DNA of 64,000 nucleotides from Cenococcum geophilum 1.58 (Eukaryota > Ascomycota > Dothideomycetes > Gloniales > Gloniaceae). A model generated the notes under the pieces. It was not told the DNA's origin and searched no databases. It was given only the letters and a program-made list of their open reading frames with translations. The translations under genes and the position numbers were made by a program. Where the stretch lies: NCBI GenBank assembly GCA_001692895.1, contig KV748194.1, positions 744,001 to 808,000 of the forward strand. The letters are read 5' to 3'. Of the stretch, positions 10,916 through 23,235 are shown piece by piece (within the stretch, counting starts at the first letter, position 1; the number at the start of each line of letters is the position of its first letter).

Positions 10916-12164
10916 AAGGAAGTTAGACTAGAAGGCCGTATAAATAAAAGTAATATAATATAAAAGAGGTCCCCGCAGAAGAGGAGGCACCTAAGAAGGA
11001 GGCCGTAGCGTAGGTAGAGAAAAGGTAATCTCTAAAAAGAATTAGCTAAGTTCTCGTCTATAAAAGTCCTCCTGCCCTCTTGTTTAAGCAACTTAATTGC
11101 TATTACTTATTAAAAGAGTTCCTTTAAGCTTCCTAAAAAACAAATAGCTAGTTTCCTGCTATACTGGTATAGCGCCGTACTGCTTTATTAGCATAAGGAT
11201 TATACAAGCTAAGCTTAATTAAACCCTTCTAAGGAAAGAAAGTAGAAGGAAAAAAGTAAGAGAGAAAGCCTTTATAAACGGTAATTAACCAAGATTACGT
11301 TATAGTTATAGTTAATTCTACCTATCCTTTATATGCGTTCCTCTCTTCTAATTACATTATAATCTTATTACGTCTTAAGGATTATAGCTTTACTAAGAGA
11401 CGGTCTTCTATAAAGATCCTTCTATAGGTAAGCCATTACTTAGGATACCTGTTACTATAAGTAGTAACTCTTTCTCTTTCTTTTCTTTATCTCTATAATG
11501 AACGCGTAAAGTAACTATAAGTAAGGCTTATCTAAGAAACACTCGGCACTATAATGGCTAGCACTCTTAGAGACTAAAAATCTTCTACTATACTCCTACC
11601 TTACTGCTATAAGCAATTAGGAAAAGAGTTTACTTCTTTAAAGCTGGTTCTAAATCCTTAGTCTTAATAACTACTCTTATAGAGAATAACTTTATACGTA
11701 GTTTTTTCCTTTTATCCTTATTACTAATAACTATCTCTTATAAGTATTTTACATTTTTACGCTTTATAATTTTTAATTTAGCATTTTTATTTCCTTTTAA
11801 GTTAAGAGAAGAGCTACTTACTTTAAGAAACCTTAGTTAAGCATATTAGAGATTAAAGTTAATTTTTAGTACTAACTAATATTATTATTATAGAAAAGTC
11901 TTGGTAAGGAAAATCTAACTAATTAGATAACTTTAATTGCCGGTTAAAGTTCCTTAATATGTTAACAATTTACGTAATAGTCCTTTTTAATTCACCTTTT
12001 TCTAGAAAATACTACAAGGCCTTTATTTTAATTTCTTATTATCTTGTCTTATTTAGTTATACGCGCCTATTTACTTTTCTCTTACGTTAAGAAAACACTG
12101 TTATGATTTTTGTCTTAAAATACCACCTATACGCCCGTTGTGTATACGAAATATTACTATAAAA
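10916..12164. other. RIP-degraded DNA between integrase remnant and Gag-like frame
   Basis: No recognisable domain. Probably the 3' end of the gypsy-type element whose integrase ends near 10,915, possibly including LTR sequence, but no matching LTR copy was identified in the window. Confidence 0.4.
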
Positions 12165-15100
12165 ATGTCTGGAACTATAGAACTCCGCTTAAAAGGAAAG
12201 CCGCCGCCTTTACCTCCTATACCTCTGCCTTCTGCGCCTCTGCCTCCTACTATTTAGTTAATAGCCCTTATATACTAAGGAAAGGCGTAGATAATAAAGG
12301 TTATCCTTAGGGCCGCCTAAAGCCACCTAGTTAATTAGCGCGTAAATATCTATTATGGTTTAATATAGGCTATTATAAACTAGGAGCATAATATAGTTAA
12401 GGCTATAAAAAATGCGATGGTTGAGATTAAGAAGGATAATAAGCTTAAGGGAAATTTAGGAAATAAAGATTAGGAAAACGCCTTTGCGGATATTAAAAAG
12501 CTCTTTAAGATTATCTATAAGATTAATAAGATTAAGGTGGTGCGAAATATAATTAAAAAGGAGTAGGGAGAGGAACTTTTAGAAGGTCCCTGTAAGCTTT
12601 TCTACACGTATTACGCACTAAAAAGCATCTATATCTTTATTAATTAGGTAAAAAGAAGTTAGATCTCTAGGAAAGATACGTTAAAAATAATTAATAATGT
12701 AATACTAAGCCGCCTAAAACTTTTAAAGGTTAGGATTTTAAGGACTCTATACCTAACACTCTTAAACTTTCTTACCGCCTATAAATTCGGATTAGTAGTT
12801 AATAAGGAGTTAATTAAGAAATAGAAGCTTGTTTATTATCTAAGCTAAGGCTATAAGCTTTTAGTACTAGCCTTAACTGTTAAAACTAAAGAGGAATCTG
12901 TACCAGAGCTAGTTACTCTAGTACCTCTACTATTATCTTTTAAGGGGGTTAAAGGCTTAAACGCAAGAATGCTGTATAGCTTATTTCTGTTTAGAGGTAA
13001 GGCCTAAAATATAAGGAGAAGACTCTAAATCTAATAAATTTACGTCTTTAGAGGATAACCTTATTGCTAGCTCCTTATAGAAACGTAGGGCTAGAAAAGC
13101 TTTTAAGAAATCCCTAAAAAAGAAGCTAAAGATAGGACCTATGGAGCCTCTAGCTTCTGGTAGAGCTAATAGGCGGAAGGAAAAAGCAATAATAATTATT
13201 AAAGGAGAGGTAATTATTATAAAAGCACGGCTGAAGCGGAAAATAAAATACTTCTGTTATTCTAAAACGCTAGCTAAATTAATTAAGGCCCTTAATTCTA
13301 AGAAAGAGCTAAAAGACGGTATCTTTTCTATCTTATACTAATTTATTACAGCCTAGTAAGGAAATGGAATAAAAGTCTACGCGTTATACTAGATGCATCT
13401 TTAGAAAATAGTAGGGTTATTAGGATTAGATGCCAGCGTTTCTTCTACTAATTTATATTTACAAATCTACTTAGTCTCTAAGAACTATAATACTGTTAAC
13501 ATTCTCCAGATAGCTAAAAGCTTCTATTTTTAGTTTAAAAAGAATAGTTGCCTAGAGTATATAAATAATAACCTTAGAATTTACGCTTATTCTACTATAT
13601 AGCCTAGCAATTATCTAGTAGACCGTATGGGATTAAGAAAGCTTATATTAGGCTTAAAAGGGGAACTTAAATAGGACCTGTTTGGAATCCACTACGCCAA
13701 TTTATTTAAATAGTAGGAAGATATTAGAATTCTAGGCATTTTTAAGGAAGAGTTTAATATATACATACACCATTTACAAAAGACTACTAGGGAAGAAAAA
13801 GATAGTATCCTCTGGACTATATGTTATTCCTTGCTATAATAGGTAGTTTATATAAATCTAGAGCACTATAGATATACTATAGCTTTACGCACTAATAATG
13901 CTACTCGTTTTATTGCATATTTAAGCTATACGCTCTAGTTTATTAATAGCTATCTTCCTAAAAAACGGAACTTGGAAATTAATCTTCTCTAGGTACGCGA
14001 AGGAGGGCCAAATTCTAAAGATAGCTAGCTTTATTCTTGTATTTCCTTAGTTAAAAAGGGGAGTTAGTTTTATATAGAACTCCTACCTAAAATGCATTAG
14101 TATATACTAGAATAGGTAGATTTGCTTTAAGAGCGCGGAAAACTTAATAGTAGGGGGCGTATTAAGAATATAGAGATAGCCTAGACTAGGGCTAATACTA
14201 AGAGGTTTAAGCTTAACTAGATACCTATTGTATTAAAAGCTAGAGAAGTACGGTTTATAAAAGCTACTGTTATATAAGGAGCATCTTAAGCAATATTAAG
14301 CCGCTTAATTATTACTTTAGACTTAATCGCAATCCTACCAAATACTAAGAAATTAGAAATCCCTAGGCTTAAGAGCTAGTAGAAGGTTATATAGATAAAT
14401 CTAACTGGTCTTCCCCTAGTTTTAACTTCTACTGGCGAACCTATTACTAGTATTCCTCTATATAAATTCCCGGCCTATATATAACTACAGGCAAAGAGTG
14501 CCCTTTTAAATGCTTTGGTTGGAAGACTTTTATAGGATAATTCTTAAGTAAGGGTAGAATAGCGGGTAATCCTAGATCCTACTTTAAATAATAAATATAA
14601 AGCATTTTAGGAAAGATATAGGGCGCGTATTACTAAGGCTGTTTATAATAGTTTTAAAAAGCTTAAGGAATTTAAATAAGAGGTATTTAGGGCGAGATTT
14701 TACTTTTTAGTAAAAGAATAAGACTATAGGCGTCCCGTAGATAATTTAGAATACCTTAAAGACCTAAGTTTAGATCCAGAAAATAAGGGTATAACTTTTA
14801 GCACTTCTTTATTAACCGAGCATGGTTCTAAAGGCTATACTAAAGGCAAAAATAGGGCTATTACGCCTTAAGGCGCTAGGACTACTGCTCTAAACCTTAG
14901 TCCTAATATCTTTAATAACAAAGTAGTGCCTATAGAGATTAACTGTAAACTAAAGGATCTAAGTAAGCCTAAGGGAGATGGCCTCTAAGATGCTGCCCTT
15001 AAATAATTATTAACAGTTATTAGTACCTTAGAAGACACCAATAAACTAGCAGTATTATACTACCTAACGCCTTTACTAATTTCGGAAAGGGGTGCTGCTT

Positions 15101-15370
15101 TAGGAGAGTAGGTAATTAACTCTAGTATTTTATAATCTCCTTTATAGAAGAAAATATAAGCAGAAATACATACTATTAAAGAAAAAATATTTTTAAACCT
15201 TTAAGCTAGAGATATTAATACGTAGAATAATAGGAGTGTAGAATTTAAAGTAGAAGGTATAGTAGATAAGGATAATACGGAAGAAGCGGAGGTAATAATT
15301 AAGGAGGGAGTATAGGCAGCTTTTAATAAGTTAGAGGAGTATTAGGCGTTAGGGTGTCTTCTTTTTTAGG
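12165..15370 (+). pseudogene. Large unrecognised reading frame, Gag-like by position, RIP-degraded
   Basis: ATG at 12,165 begins MSGTIELRLKGKPPPLPPIP, a Pro-rich start. After one frame change near 13,000 a second frame can be read through many RIP-type stops as one long Lys/Leu/Ile-rich protein to about 15,370. Readable landmarks include LDASVSSTNLYLQIYLVSKNY, FGIHYANLFK, ITSIPLYKFPAYI and GARTTALNLSPNIFNNKV. Its last third is duplicated at 6,549-7,110, where it precedes a gypsy integrase at 7,680, so it may be the Gag of that retroelement family. I do not recognise the protein family. Length would be near 1,070 residues. Confidence 0.5.
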
Positions 15371-15677
15371 GCATTTATTACCTACTTTAGGAGATATAAG
15401 GAAATGTTAGGGGATAACATTTTAGGTAGGGGAGGTAATATAGTAGTATTAAATACCCCTTAGTTATTTTAGTTTGTTTTTTTATTATATATATAAGACT
15501 TAGAGTTATATATATTTTAGAAGGAGCTTAGGTTTTAACCTTACCTTACCTTAATATAACTTCTCCTCTACTCTCTATTAATTAATAACTTCTTTAGTAT
15601 AACTTAAGTCATTCTATTCTTTTATTTATAATACTTAATTAAGTATTATCTTTTAGTATTAGGCTTTGCCCTTCTAT
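14788..15677 (+). repeat. Dispersed repeat copy 2
   Basis: Direct copy of 6,549-7,422, about 890 bp. Contains the C-terminal part of the large Gag-like frame plus about 300 bp downstream. The two copies diverge at both ends. Confidence 0.75.
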
Positions 15678-16429
15678 ACTGCCTATAACGGCGGTAATAT
15701 TAATCCGGTTATAAAGCCAAAGCTCCCTATATACTACTATATATATATTAAACAGCTTATTAGTAATAGGGCCTAGCGGAATATATAGGGTGCAAAAATA
15801 TTATTAGAATAGTAACAACTTACCTTCCCTTTATAACCGCGATAATAACTAAAACCTCTTTCTCTTTCTTATATCTAGTGTGTTCTAGATATATTATATA
15901 TTTAGGTTTTATAAGCTTAATAGGCTATATCTTACAGATAATAGTACCTAAGTATTATATAGAGGAGACTAGCGCGGGGGTAGGCTTAAAGAGAGTCGCG
16001 GTTATATAGCGGATATGGTAGCAACTAATATAGCTTAACTGGTGGTAGCGGTAGATATAGCAGCATTAAACAGGGAGTTAATTAATAAAGTTTAACTCTG
16101 GCTTAGCGTTAGATTAACACTAAAAATCCTAAAAATTATATTTATACCCTATAAAGAAGGGTATAGTATATAATTATATTTAAGACCGGCTGCACGCAGC
16201 TCTTACTATAGACTTTTAGATAGTAGATCTACGTGCTCCCATTTGTTTGTATAGTTATTAAGGTATTCGCGTATAGTAATTAGGTAGAATTAATATGCTA
16301 TTTAATATAGTATAGTATATAGAACGGCAATAGTATAATATATTGGAAATAGAGTAGATCTACTAATGGCTATAGGTACTGCTAATGTCTGAGCCTATAT
16401 CTAAAGTCTCTTAAGGATATAATTTTTTT
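15678..16429. other. RIP-degraded DNA, nothing recognised
   Basis: Between the dispersed repeat and the end of the helicase pseudogene. TA-rich, stops in all frames, no motif or repeat found. Confidence 0.4.
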
Positions 16430-16955
16430 TTAATATTTAGATTTGCCCCCTTCTTATTATATATTTTACATTTAGGCGTTCTTAACTAAAGGGAGTTATT
16501 GTAGTAACTATAGCAGGAGCCTTTATCGGTATTAGCAGTAATTAAAGCGTTAGGCTTGGCGAAATACTTATATAGTGTTTTCTTAATATACTTATAATCG
16601 TTATATAGCTAGAAAAACTTATCTTTTATCTCTATACGCTTCTACTTATCTTTTTTTTTACCTCCCTACTTTAACTGGATAGTGTTACTAGCTAATAAGT
16701 TATTTAAGTTTATAGAATTAATTAACGGTAATTAGGATCCGCGTAATAGTAATAGCTAAGAGGTAGAAGAGGGGTAGAATAATAGTGCGTAAGACTGTTG
16801 CTATTAGTAAGAATTTAAACGGTATACTGCCTTTAGCTTTAGCTGTAGAAGTAGGTCTTATTCGCTAAAGCACTAGTATTTAAATAAAAAGATTACTTTA
16901 GCCCTTTTACTATTACGACTAGCTTAACTACTACGCTATAGAAGAAAAGAGAAAT

Positions 16956-17214
16956 TGTCGGTACCAATTTAATGGTATAAGTGAGTCGTGTCTAGGGGCA
17001 CGAAATACGTATAGTATCGTATGCTTATTTAGACGGTGGTAACTGTCGATTCTATTGAGGTGGGCTACGTGGTCTATATACTAACGCACCTCCCCCCTAA
17101 GCTAGTGTTTTAGGAGTGTACTAGACGCGTAAGCAAACCAAACGCGTAAACGCGTACTTAGTGTATCGAACCGCGTAAGCACGCGGTTAGTACAGCAGGT
17201 GCTGTAATTATACA
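16956..17214 (-). repeat. Copia LTR (3' LTR relative to coding strand)
   Basis: Starts TGTCGGTACCAATTTAATGG and ends TAATTATACA on the plus strand. Contains an internal GC-richer stretch with repeated CGCGTAA words. Confidence 0.9.
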
Positions 17215-17469
17215 CTGGCGGTACTTGGAAAATGGAACTACTTGCGTATAGCCTCCGTAATTACCTTAATAGAACCATAAAAGACGTAAGAAAATACATA
17301 GGAAATCCCTCCCGAGGTGCCTTTTGGGTTGCCTTCCGAACGGTGCTCCAAGCTGGCCGTAAGTCCTGCTTACGGTCCGTAAAATAAACTATACGCCCTT
17401 TAACAGGCCGTAAATGCACTATACGGCCTTCTAAACGGGCCGTAACTAAACCATAAATGCTCCGTTAGT

Positions 17470-20400
17470 CTCGCTCTACCCATTCTATAGCCTTTAGGTT
17501 AAGCTTATTTATATTAATTAGGGTTTTAAGAGCTTAACACAGCTTTGCCTTTATCATAGCGTCTACTAGGTTGTCTCCGCTGCTAATCCATTTAACCTCC
17601 GTAATCTTACGTCGTTCGTAGGCCTAATATAGGCACATTAGGTCGACTATAAGCCTCTTCTCTTATATCGTACCTAGTTTGACTAGGCAGTTGTAAAGGG
17701 ACTTTAAATTAGTGTATAAAACCAGGGGTAGCTACTCCAGTTATAGGATCTTCTAGATCGTTAATTTAATTATAGCTGCTATATTAAAGCCATAGGCTAG
17801 TGCATATAGTTTAAAAGCTAGTACACTGCGGGTTACTCACTTGCATTTAATTAAAGACCAATATAGTATATTTGCGTCTTAATTACGGTCCATAAGTACA
17901 ATTATAAAGCCAATTTGCGATAATAGGTCCCTATTATTAGCGAAGGAGGTGTCCGTAAATACCATTACGCTAATAAAATTTAGGTCTAGCGGTATAAAAG
18001 TAAGTCCTCTTATCGCGTTATCAATCTGCCATTAAATGTACTTATTAAGCTGCTTAATATTTTCTTCTTATAGATCTACTGCCTAGGCCGCAAAGGATAA
18101 GTTATAGGTAAATTTGGGTTAACAGACTGTGGCAATATAGGCACCTCTTACACGCTATACAGCGTATTAGTCCTTCATATTTACAGTTTTATAGGTCTCT
18201 CTGCGGGAACTAGTAAGGTTTATAAACTTTGCCGTAACGGGCTTTAGGTTTTAAGCTTAGCGTTCCTAAGTCAGCTAGATTAAGTTGCCCTTTTATATAA
18301 TTAAGCCTCCGTTAAACTTAATTAGAGTCTGCTTAGTTAACTACTCCCATAGCTTTACTAGGAACTTAGCCTCTTATAGTTTGGTCTCTTCTACATCCAC
18401 AAAAGTTTAGTCCGCTAAAAAGAGGGTATTATCTATTTAGAGTCCAACAATACCAAGGCCGTTCGATAGGGTATATAGGAGGTAAGGGTCATAGGTCGAC
18501 TGCTCCATCTTAAGTTTACTAACGTAGTGCTGGTAGTACATCTTAAACCAGTGGTTTCCAGCTTCTGGTACTCCATAAAGTGGTTTTATAACCCATAAAA
18601 TTATTCCTAGTTGTAGATTAAGCTCGAGCGGTGGCCGTATAAAGATGTCCCTACTTAGGTAGATATTAGACTACACATAGGCTTACAAGATATCCCGTAA
18701 GTAGAGGGCTACGGGTTTAGTTTACTATAGTCCTGGCGTAAGCGTAAGTATAATCCGTTAACTAACCCGTTAAATTATAGGCGATTGCGTAAGAACGAGG
18801 TCCTTTCCCTAGTCATTATAAGCTTATATAACGAGCCTTAACTTTTTAAAGGCTTTGTCAGTACTAGAGTACTTAATTTTATTAATAAAGCGCGAGTTAA
18901 ATATACGGACGCCTTACAGAACGTCTCTCTCCGTTATAACCGCAAAGACGCCCTTCTTAAGTAGTCCATTAATCTCTTTACGTCGTAAGTCCATAAAAGG
19001 GGTTTCCTATACTAGAACTGATATATCCGCAGGCAGAGATTACTTTATAGATATGCCTACAGAGGTTAGGTAATTCTCCGTTACGGGGTTCTTACGGGGG
19101 CGTCCTCGGCCACGCTTTATAGCAGGTTCCACAGGTTCATTAGGTTTCTAGGGGACCTCTAGGGTAGGTAAAGGTGCTTCTAGTTTATCCAATTCGGCGG
19201 GTACTTCTGGTTCGTCTAGCTTAACGTTATAGATGTTTTTAAACCGAAAATAGGGTTTTACGGACGTGCTTCTAAAGCTTATCGGTCCGCTAGGGAGCTA
19301 TACACAGCAGGTCTCGTCTTCTACGGCCAGTAGACGGTAAGGTCCAGTCCAATTACCGCTTTTACGCCATATAAGGACTTTAGAGTTAAGCGGGAGGTTA
19401 TATACTAGGGTTATATTAGGTCCGTTGCGGTAGTACAGAGCGTTATTAACAGTTTGTTTAGCCCGTAATTTAACTATTTCGGCCATTACCTTCTATATTA
19501 CAGCTGCTCAATCCATAATAGACGGGGTAGGAGGATCCAGTTTACTCATCCTTAAGTAGGCTCCGTAGACTAAGAGGGTAAGTACTAGTCCGTCAGGGCC
19601 AGCGGTATCATTAACGGCTTTTACGGCCATCTATAAAGCCAGTTCCTTTTAGATATTCTTATACTCGTCCGTAATAATCTAGTAAGCTCTCCGTAAAGCT
19701 AGGTAAGCTTACTTAATAAGTCTAACAGACCAGTATGCCTTAACTAGAACGGCTTTTATTAAAATAGCCATAGCCATAGTATACTGTTGGAATTCCTTAC
19801 TAATAAAGTTCCTACTAGCGTTGTAGGTAATATACTTAGGGGGTCCAAGGTATATATTAATCCAGCAGGTCCGTAAAATATCCTAAGTATATTTTGCGGA
19901 TATATTTTGTAACTAACGGGCGGCTTAATAGCGGGTTGCCTCGTCAACTATATATAATACTGGACTGCCGTTAATATATATAATATCCACGTACACTAAG
20001 TGGTTGAAGTTAAGGTCCTTATAAAGGGTGAACTTAAATCTACCTAGGAAACGTCCGTATTTCTAGCAAAAAGAGCAGTATTTAGTCAGGTGGTTAATTA
20101 CCTTCCTATTAACGTCGTTATGTCCAAAGCGTTCAAGAACTCTATATAGCTTTTCGGCTAATAGGTGGCCAAAACAGTAGTACAAACGGTGGATTTTAGT
20201 ACTAGTAAGGTAGCACAGGTTATAGTCAAAAGATTCCTAAATATAGGTCCATAAAGTCTCTCCCCATATAAGAAACGGGTGTCCAAATTGTCATATAATT
20301 GGTAGGGTGATATACTTACTTCCTAGGGCAGTTACGGGGCTAGTTAAGGTATCCGTAATATTGTTGTAGTAGACCTATAACCTATCCATATCTACAAAAC

Positions 20401-22450
20401 AGAGTAGAAAAGGGGTGTCCGCTTTTACTATATGGAAGTCAACTAGGCTAATTAGGGTCTTAACTACAACTAATCCAATTAATGCGGTTAAACCAATGCC
20501 AAATTAGACGTTTACGGCCCTAGCTTACATAGTGTTAATATCCGTATTATTATTTACGGTAGTCTTATATACAAGGTATTGTCCATAACCTACAGTAGAC
20601 TTCTTAGAGGTACTTATATCAATTATAACGCTATAGAATTCTTTAGGGGTATAGCGTTCTATAGTAATATATGCAAATAGGTCCTATTCGCGGTCTATAA
20701 CGTCCGTAACAGGTCCAACGGGTGTACTTATAGGCTAGTTTTTAGGTGTAATTAAGTATATAAAGGAGCGGTCGGCTAATACGGTCATAGTATTAAAGGC
20801 TTAACTATCCGTAAAAGGTCCAAAAGTAGTTAGGAATGTCTCTAAGGTCTCCTGTTCCTAAGCGTCTAAATTAAAGTCAATTATAAGGGCTTCTATTAAC
20901 TCATCAGGGGGCTCCTCTACTTTCTCTCCTTTATATTCCAAAATAAACTGGTTAATCCGGTTATCAAGTCTCTTCCTAGACTTATTATATTCTTCCTAGG
21001 TATACCTTATAAACCAACATCCTTCCTTACCGCACACAAAGCACTTCTGACTAGTTCGTCTACGGGGGTATACTTTTATACAGAAGTTACTATGGAGGTT
21101 GCGGGTAGAACCTAGTTAATACGGATACTGCTAGCGGTATCGGCGGTCCGTAAAGTAGGCATCTAAATTAGGTTACGGATTTTACAGGTCCGTAATAAAA
21201 GCTTAAGTACTACCTGGCGGGTTTAAGGCTTCGTACATTGCAATAGAGGACCGTAAATTGTTAATAAGGCCAGCTATGGTGTCTGTGGGCTTGTAATAGG
21301 CATATTTGCAGGGTTCCATTTCCTAGCAGGCCGTAATCAGTTTATTGTGCAAGAAGTCGTCCGTTTAAAGCTTAATATTAAGACCGTGCTATAGGTAGCG
21401 GAGGTCTTTAATAAGGATTTATAGGCACTCTATAGTTAATTTTTTAGTATTCTTATCCATTACGGTCCATAACTTAGTCGCATTCCATTAGGTAAGAATA
21501 TTACGCCTATATTCTGGTCCTTTAAAGTAGTTGCGTATGGCTTTACATAGCTTATCAAAGGAAACACCAAGGGGGTTGCTCTTAAGGTTAGTATAGTAGT
21601 AGTTAAGTACTAGGCCACGCAGCATAGTAGAGTAGGCTTGGCTAAACTCCTATTTAGGAATATCAGCCTTCTAACAGAGGTCCGTAAAGATGGTCAGTTT
21701 AAAGTTAAAGTTATCGTTTTCACCGCTATACTTAGATTTGTCGGTGTAGAGCTTAGCTAGGTTAGCTAGCTCCTTACCATAAGTCTTTACTTAAGTAGTT
21801 TGCGGGTCTATAGCTTACGGATTTATAGGTTGCGGATATATAGGTTACAGATCTATAGTTTAAATAATAGGAGGGGTTTAGTCCGTATTTTAGTTCGCGG
21901 GGGTATTATAGTCCGTAATTTGGGTTACGGGGGTATTATAGTCCGTAACATAAGTACTAGGTATACTTTGGCCAGTAAGATTAATTCCAAAACTGCTTAG
22001 GTTTATAAGACGAATTTGATTAAGAGGGTTAGGTATAAGGCTAGTAATTACATTAAGTTTAGAAGAAGCAAAGAGTTCCTTAATAGTGTTATACTCGTCT
22101 AGGATTTCTTCCTTAGTCTATTCTATTCGGTCCTCCTTATATATTATATTATATAAGGACCGTACAACAGTAACCCATTTATTCCTTTTAACCTATACGC
22201 CTTAGTTATATAAAAGGGTCCATAGGTTATGGGTAGTAGTGGGGTTATATTCCTTAAAGATAGCTTCCGTAAAGTCCGCAAAGTCTTCCTAGTATTGCTC
22301 CCATAGGTCAACGTTTATAAGCTTAAAGTATTCATACTTAAGGATTTTAAATTTAATATAGTTGTTAACGTCATCTATAGATGTAACGTCGACTCCTTAT
22401 CTCCACTTCTTTTAACCTTTATTAACCTGCTTACTAATATCTACCATACT
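17470..22450 (-). pseudogene. Copia Gag-Pol polyprotein, RIP-degraded
   Basis: Minus-strand order is Gag, protease, integrase, reverse transcriptase, RNase H, as in Ty1/copia. The pre-integrase zinc region near 20,230-20,030 reads HRLYYCFGHLLAEKLYRVLERFGH with a following Cys pair (CSFC). The integrase C-terminal part at 19,486-19,298 is open and reads NSKVLIWRKSGNWTGPYRLLAVE. The reverse transcriptase catalytic motif near 18,440 is LGIVGL.IDNTLFLAD, where IDDT has become IDNT. RNase H lies towards 17,500. Gag lies towards 22,400 and is poorly conserved. Many stops; dead. Confidence 0.8.
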
Positions 22451-22489
22451 ATATAGTGTAGTATAGTGCATAGCGGGTGGAAGAGGTCT

Positions 22490-22690
22490 TATAAGGGTCC
22501 GTAAAATCGGTTAACGGGCCCGTAACGGTTCGTAAAAGGGTAAGGAGGTCTCCATAGGGTCTTAATAGGTCCGTAGTGGTTTATAGGAGGGTAAGAGGTC
22601 TCTGTAACGGTCCGTAAAAGTAATTAACGGGTCCGTAACGGTTCGTAAAAGGGTAAGGAGTCTCCGTAAGGGGTCAGAGAAAAAGCCGGG
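22490..22690 (-). repeat. Imperfect direct repeat inside copia, 120-bp period
   Basis: The series GGTCCGTAAAA, AACGGG(T/C)CCGTAACGG, TTCGTAAAAGGGTAAGGAG occurs at about 22,495-22,555 and again at about 22,610-22,670. It lies between the Gag start and the 5' LTR on the coding strand, i.e. in the leader. Confidence 0.6.
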
Positions 22691-22976
22691 GTATTTTAGT
22701 AGGGTATGGTGGTCGCGTTCTTAGTGTAATTATGTTCTTAATATAGTCGCGTTAACTACTGGTACAGTGGTCAATATCTCTAATTAAGGTGGAGCGTAAA
22801 CGTCTTCCAAAACCAGGGTAGATTTAAGGTAATTCTAGGTAAGGTAGAGCGTTAGACGTCTTCCAAATCTAGAGTACTTTAATTCTCTTTAACTAAAATA
22901 GGGGCTTATAAGGTGGAGCGTTGGACGTCTTCTAAGCAAGTGCGTATCTCCTAATCTGTGCGCGCTCACTAATCAG

Positions 22977-23235
22977 TATCGGTACCAATTTAATGGTATA
23001 AGTAAGTCGTGTCTAGGGGCACGAAATACGTATAGTATCGTATGCTTATTTAGACGGTGGTGACTGTTAATTCTATTAAGGTGGGCTACATGGTCTATAT
23101 ACTAACGCACCTCCCCCCTAAGCTAGTGTTTTAGGAGTGCACTAGACGCGTAAGCGAACCGAACGCGTAAACGCGTACTTAGTGTATCGAACCGCGTAAG
23201 CACGCGGTTAGTACAGCAGGTGCTGTAATTATACA
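22977..23235 (-). repeat. Copia LTR (5' LTR relative to coding strand)
   Basis: Same length as 16,956-17,214; its first dinucleotide on the plus strand is TA instead of TG, a RIP-type change of the terminal TG. Confidence 0.9.

Larger units (their letters stand above)
16956..23235 (-). mobile_element. Ty1/copia LTR retrotransposon, structurally complete
   Basis: 6,280 bp with two 259-bp direct LTRs (16,956-17,214 and 22,977-23,235), TG...CA ends, and a 5-bp target duplication GAAAT (16,951-16,955 and 23,236-23,240). The coding strand is minus. The LTRs differ at about ten positions, all transitions, some mutated in one copy and some in the other, which fits RIP after insertion. The element sits inside the helicase pseudogene H1. 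Confidence 0.9.
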
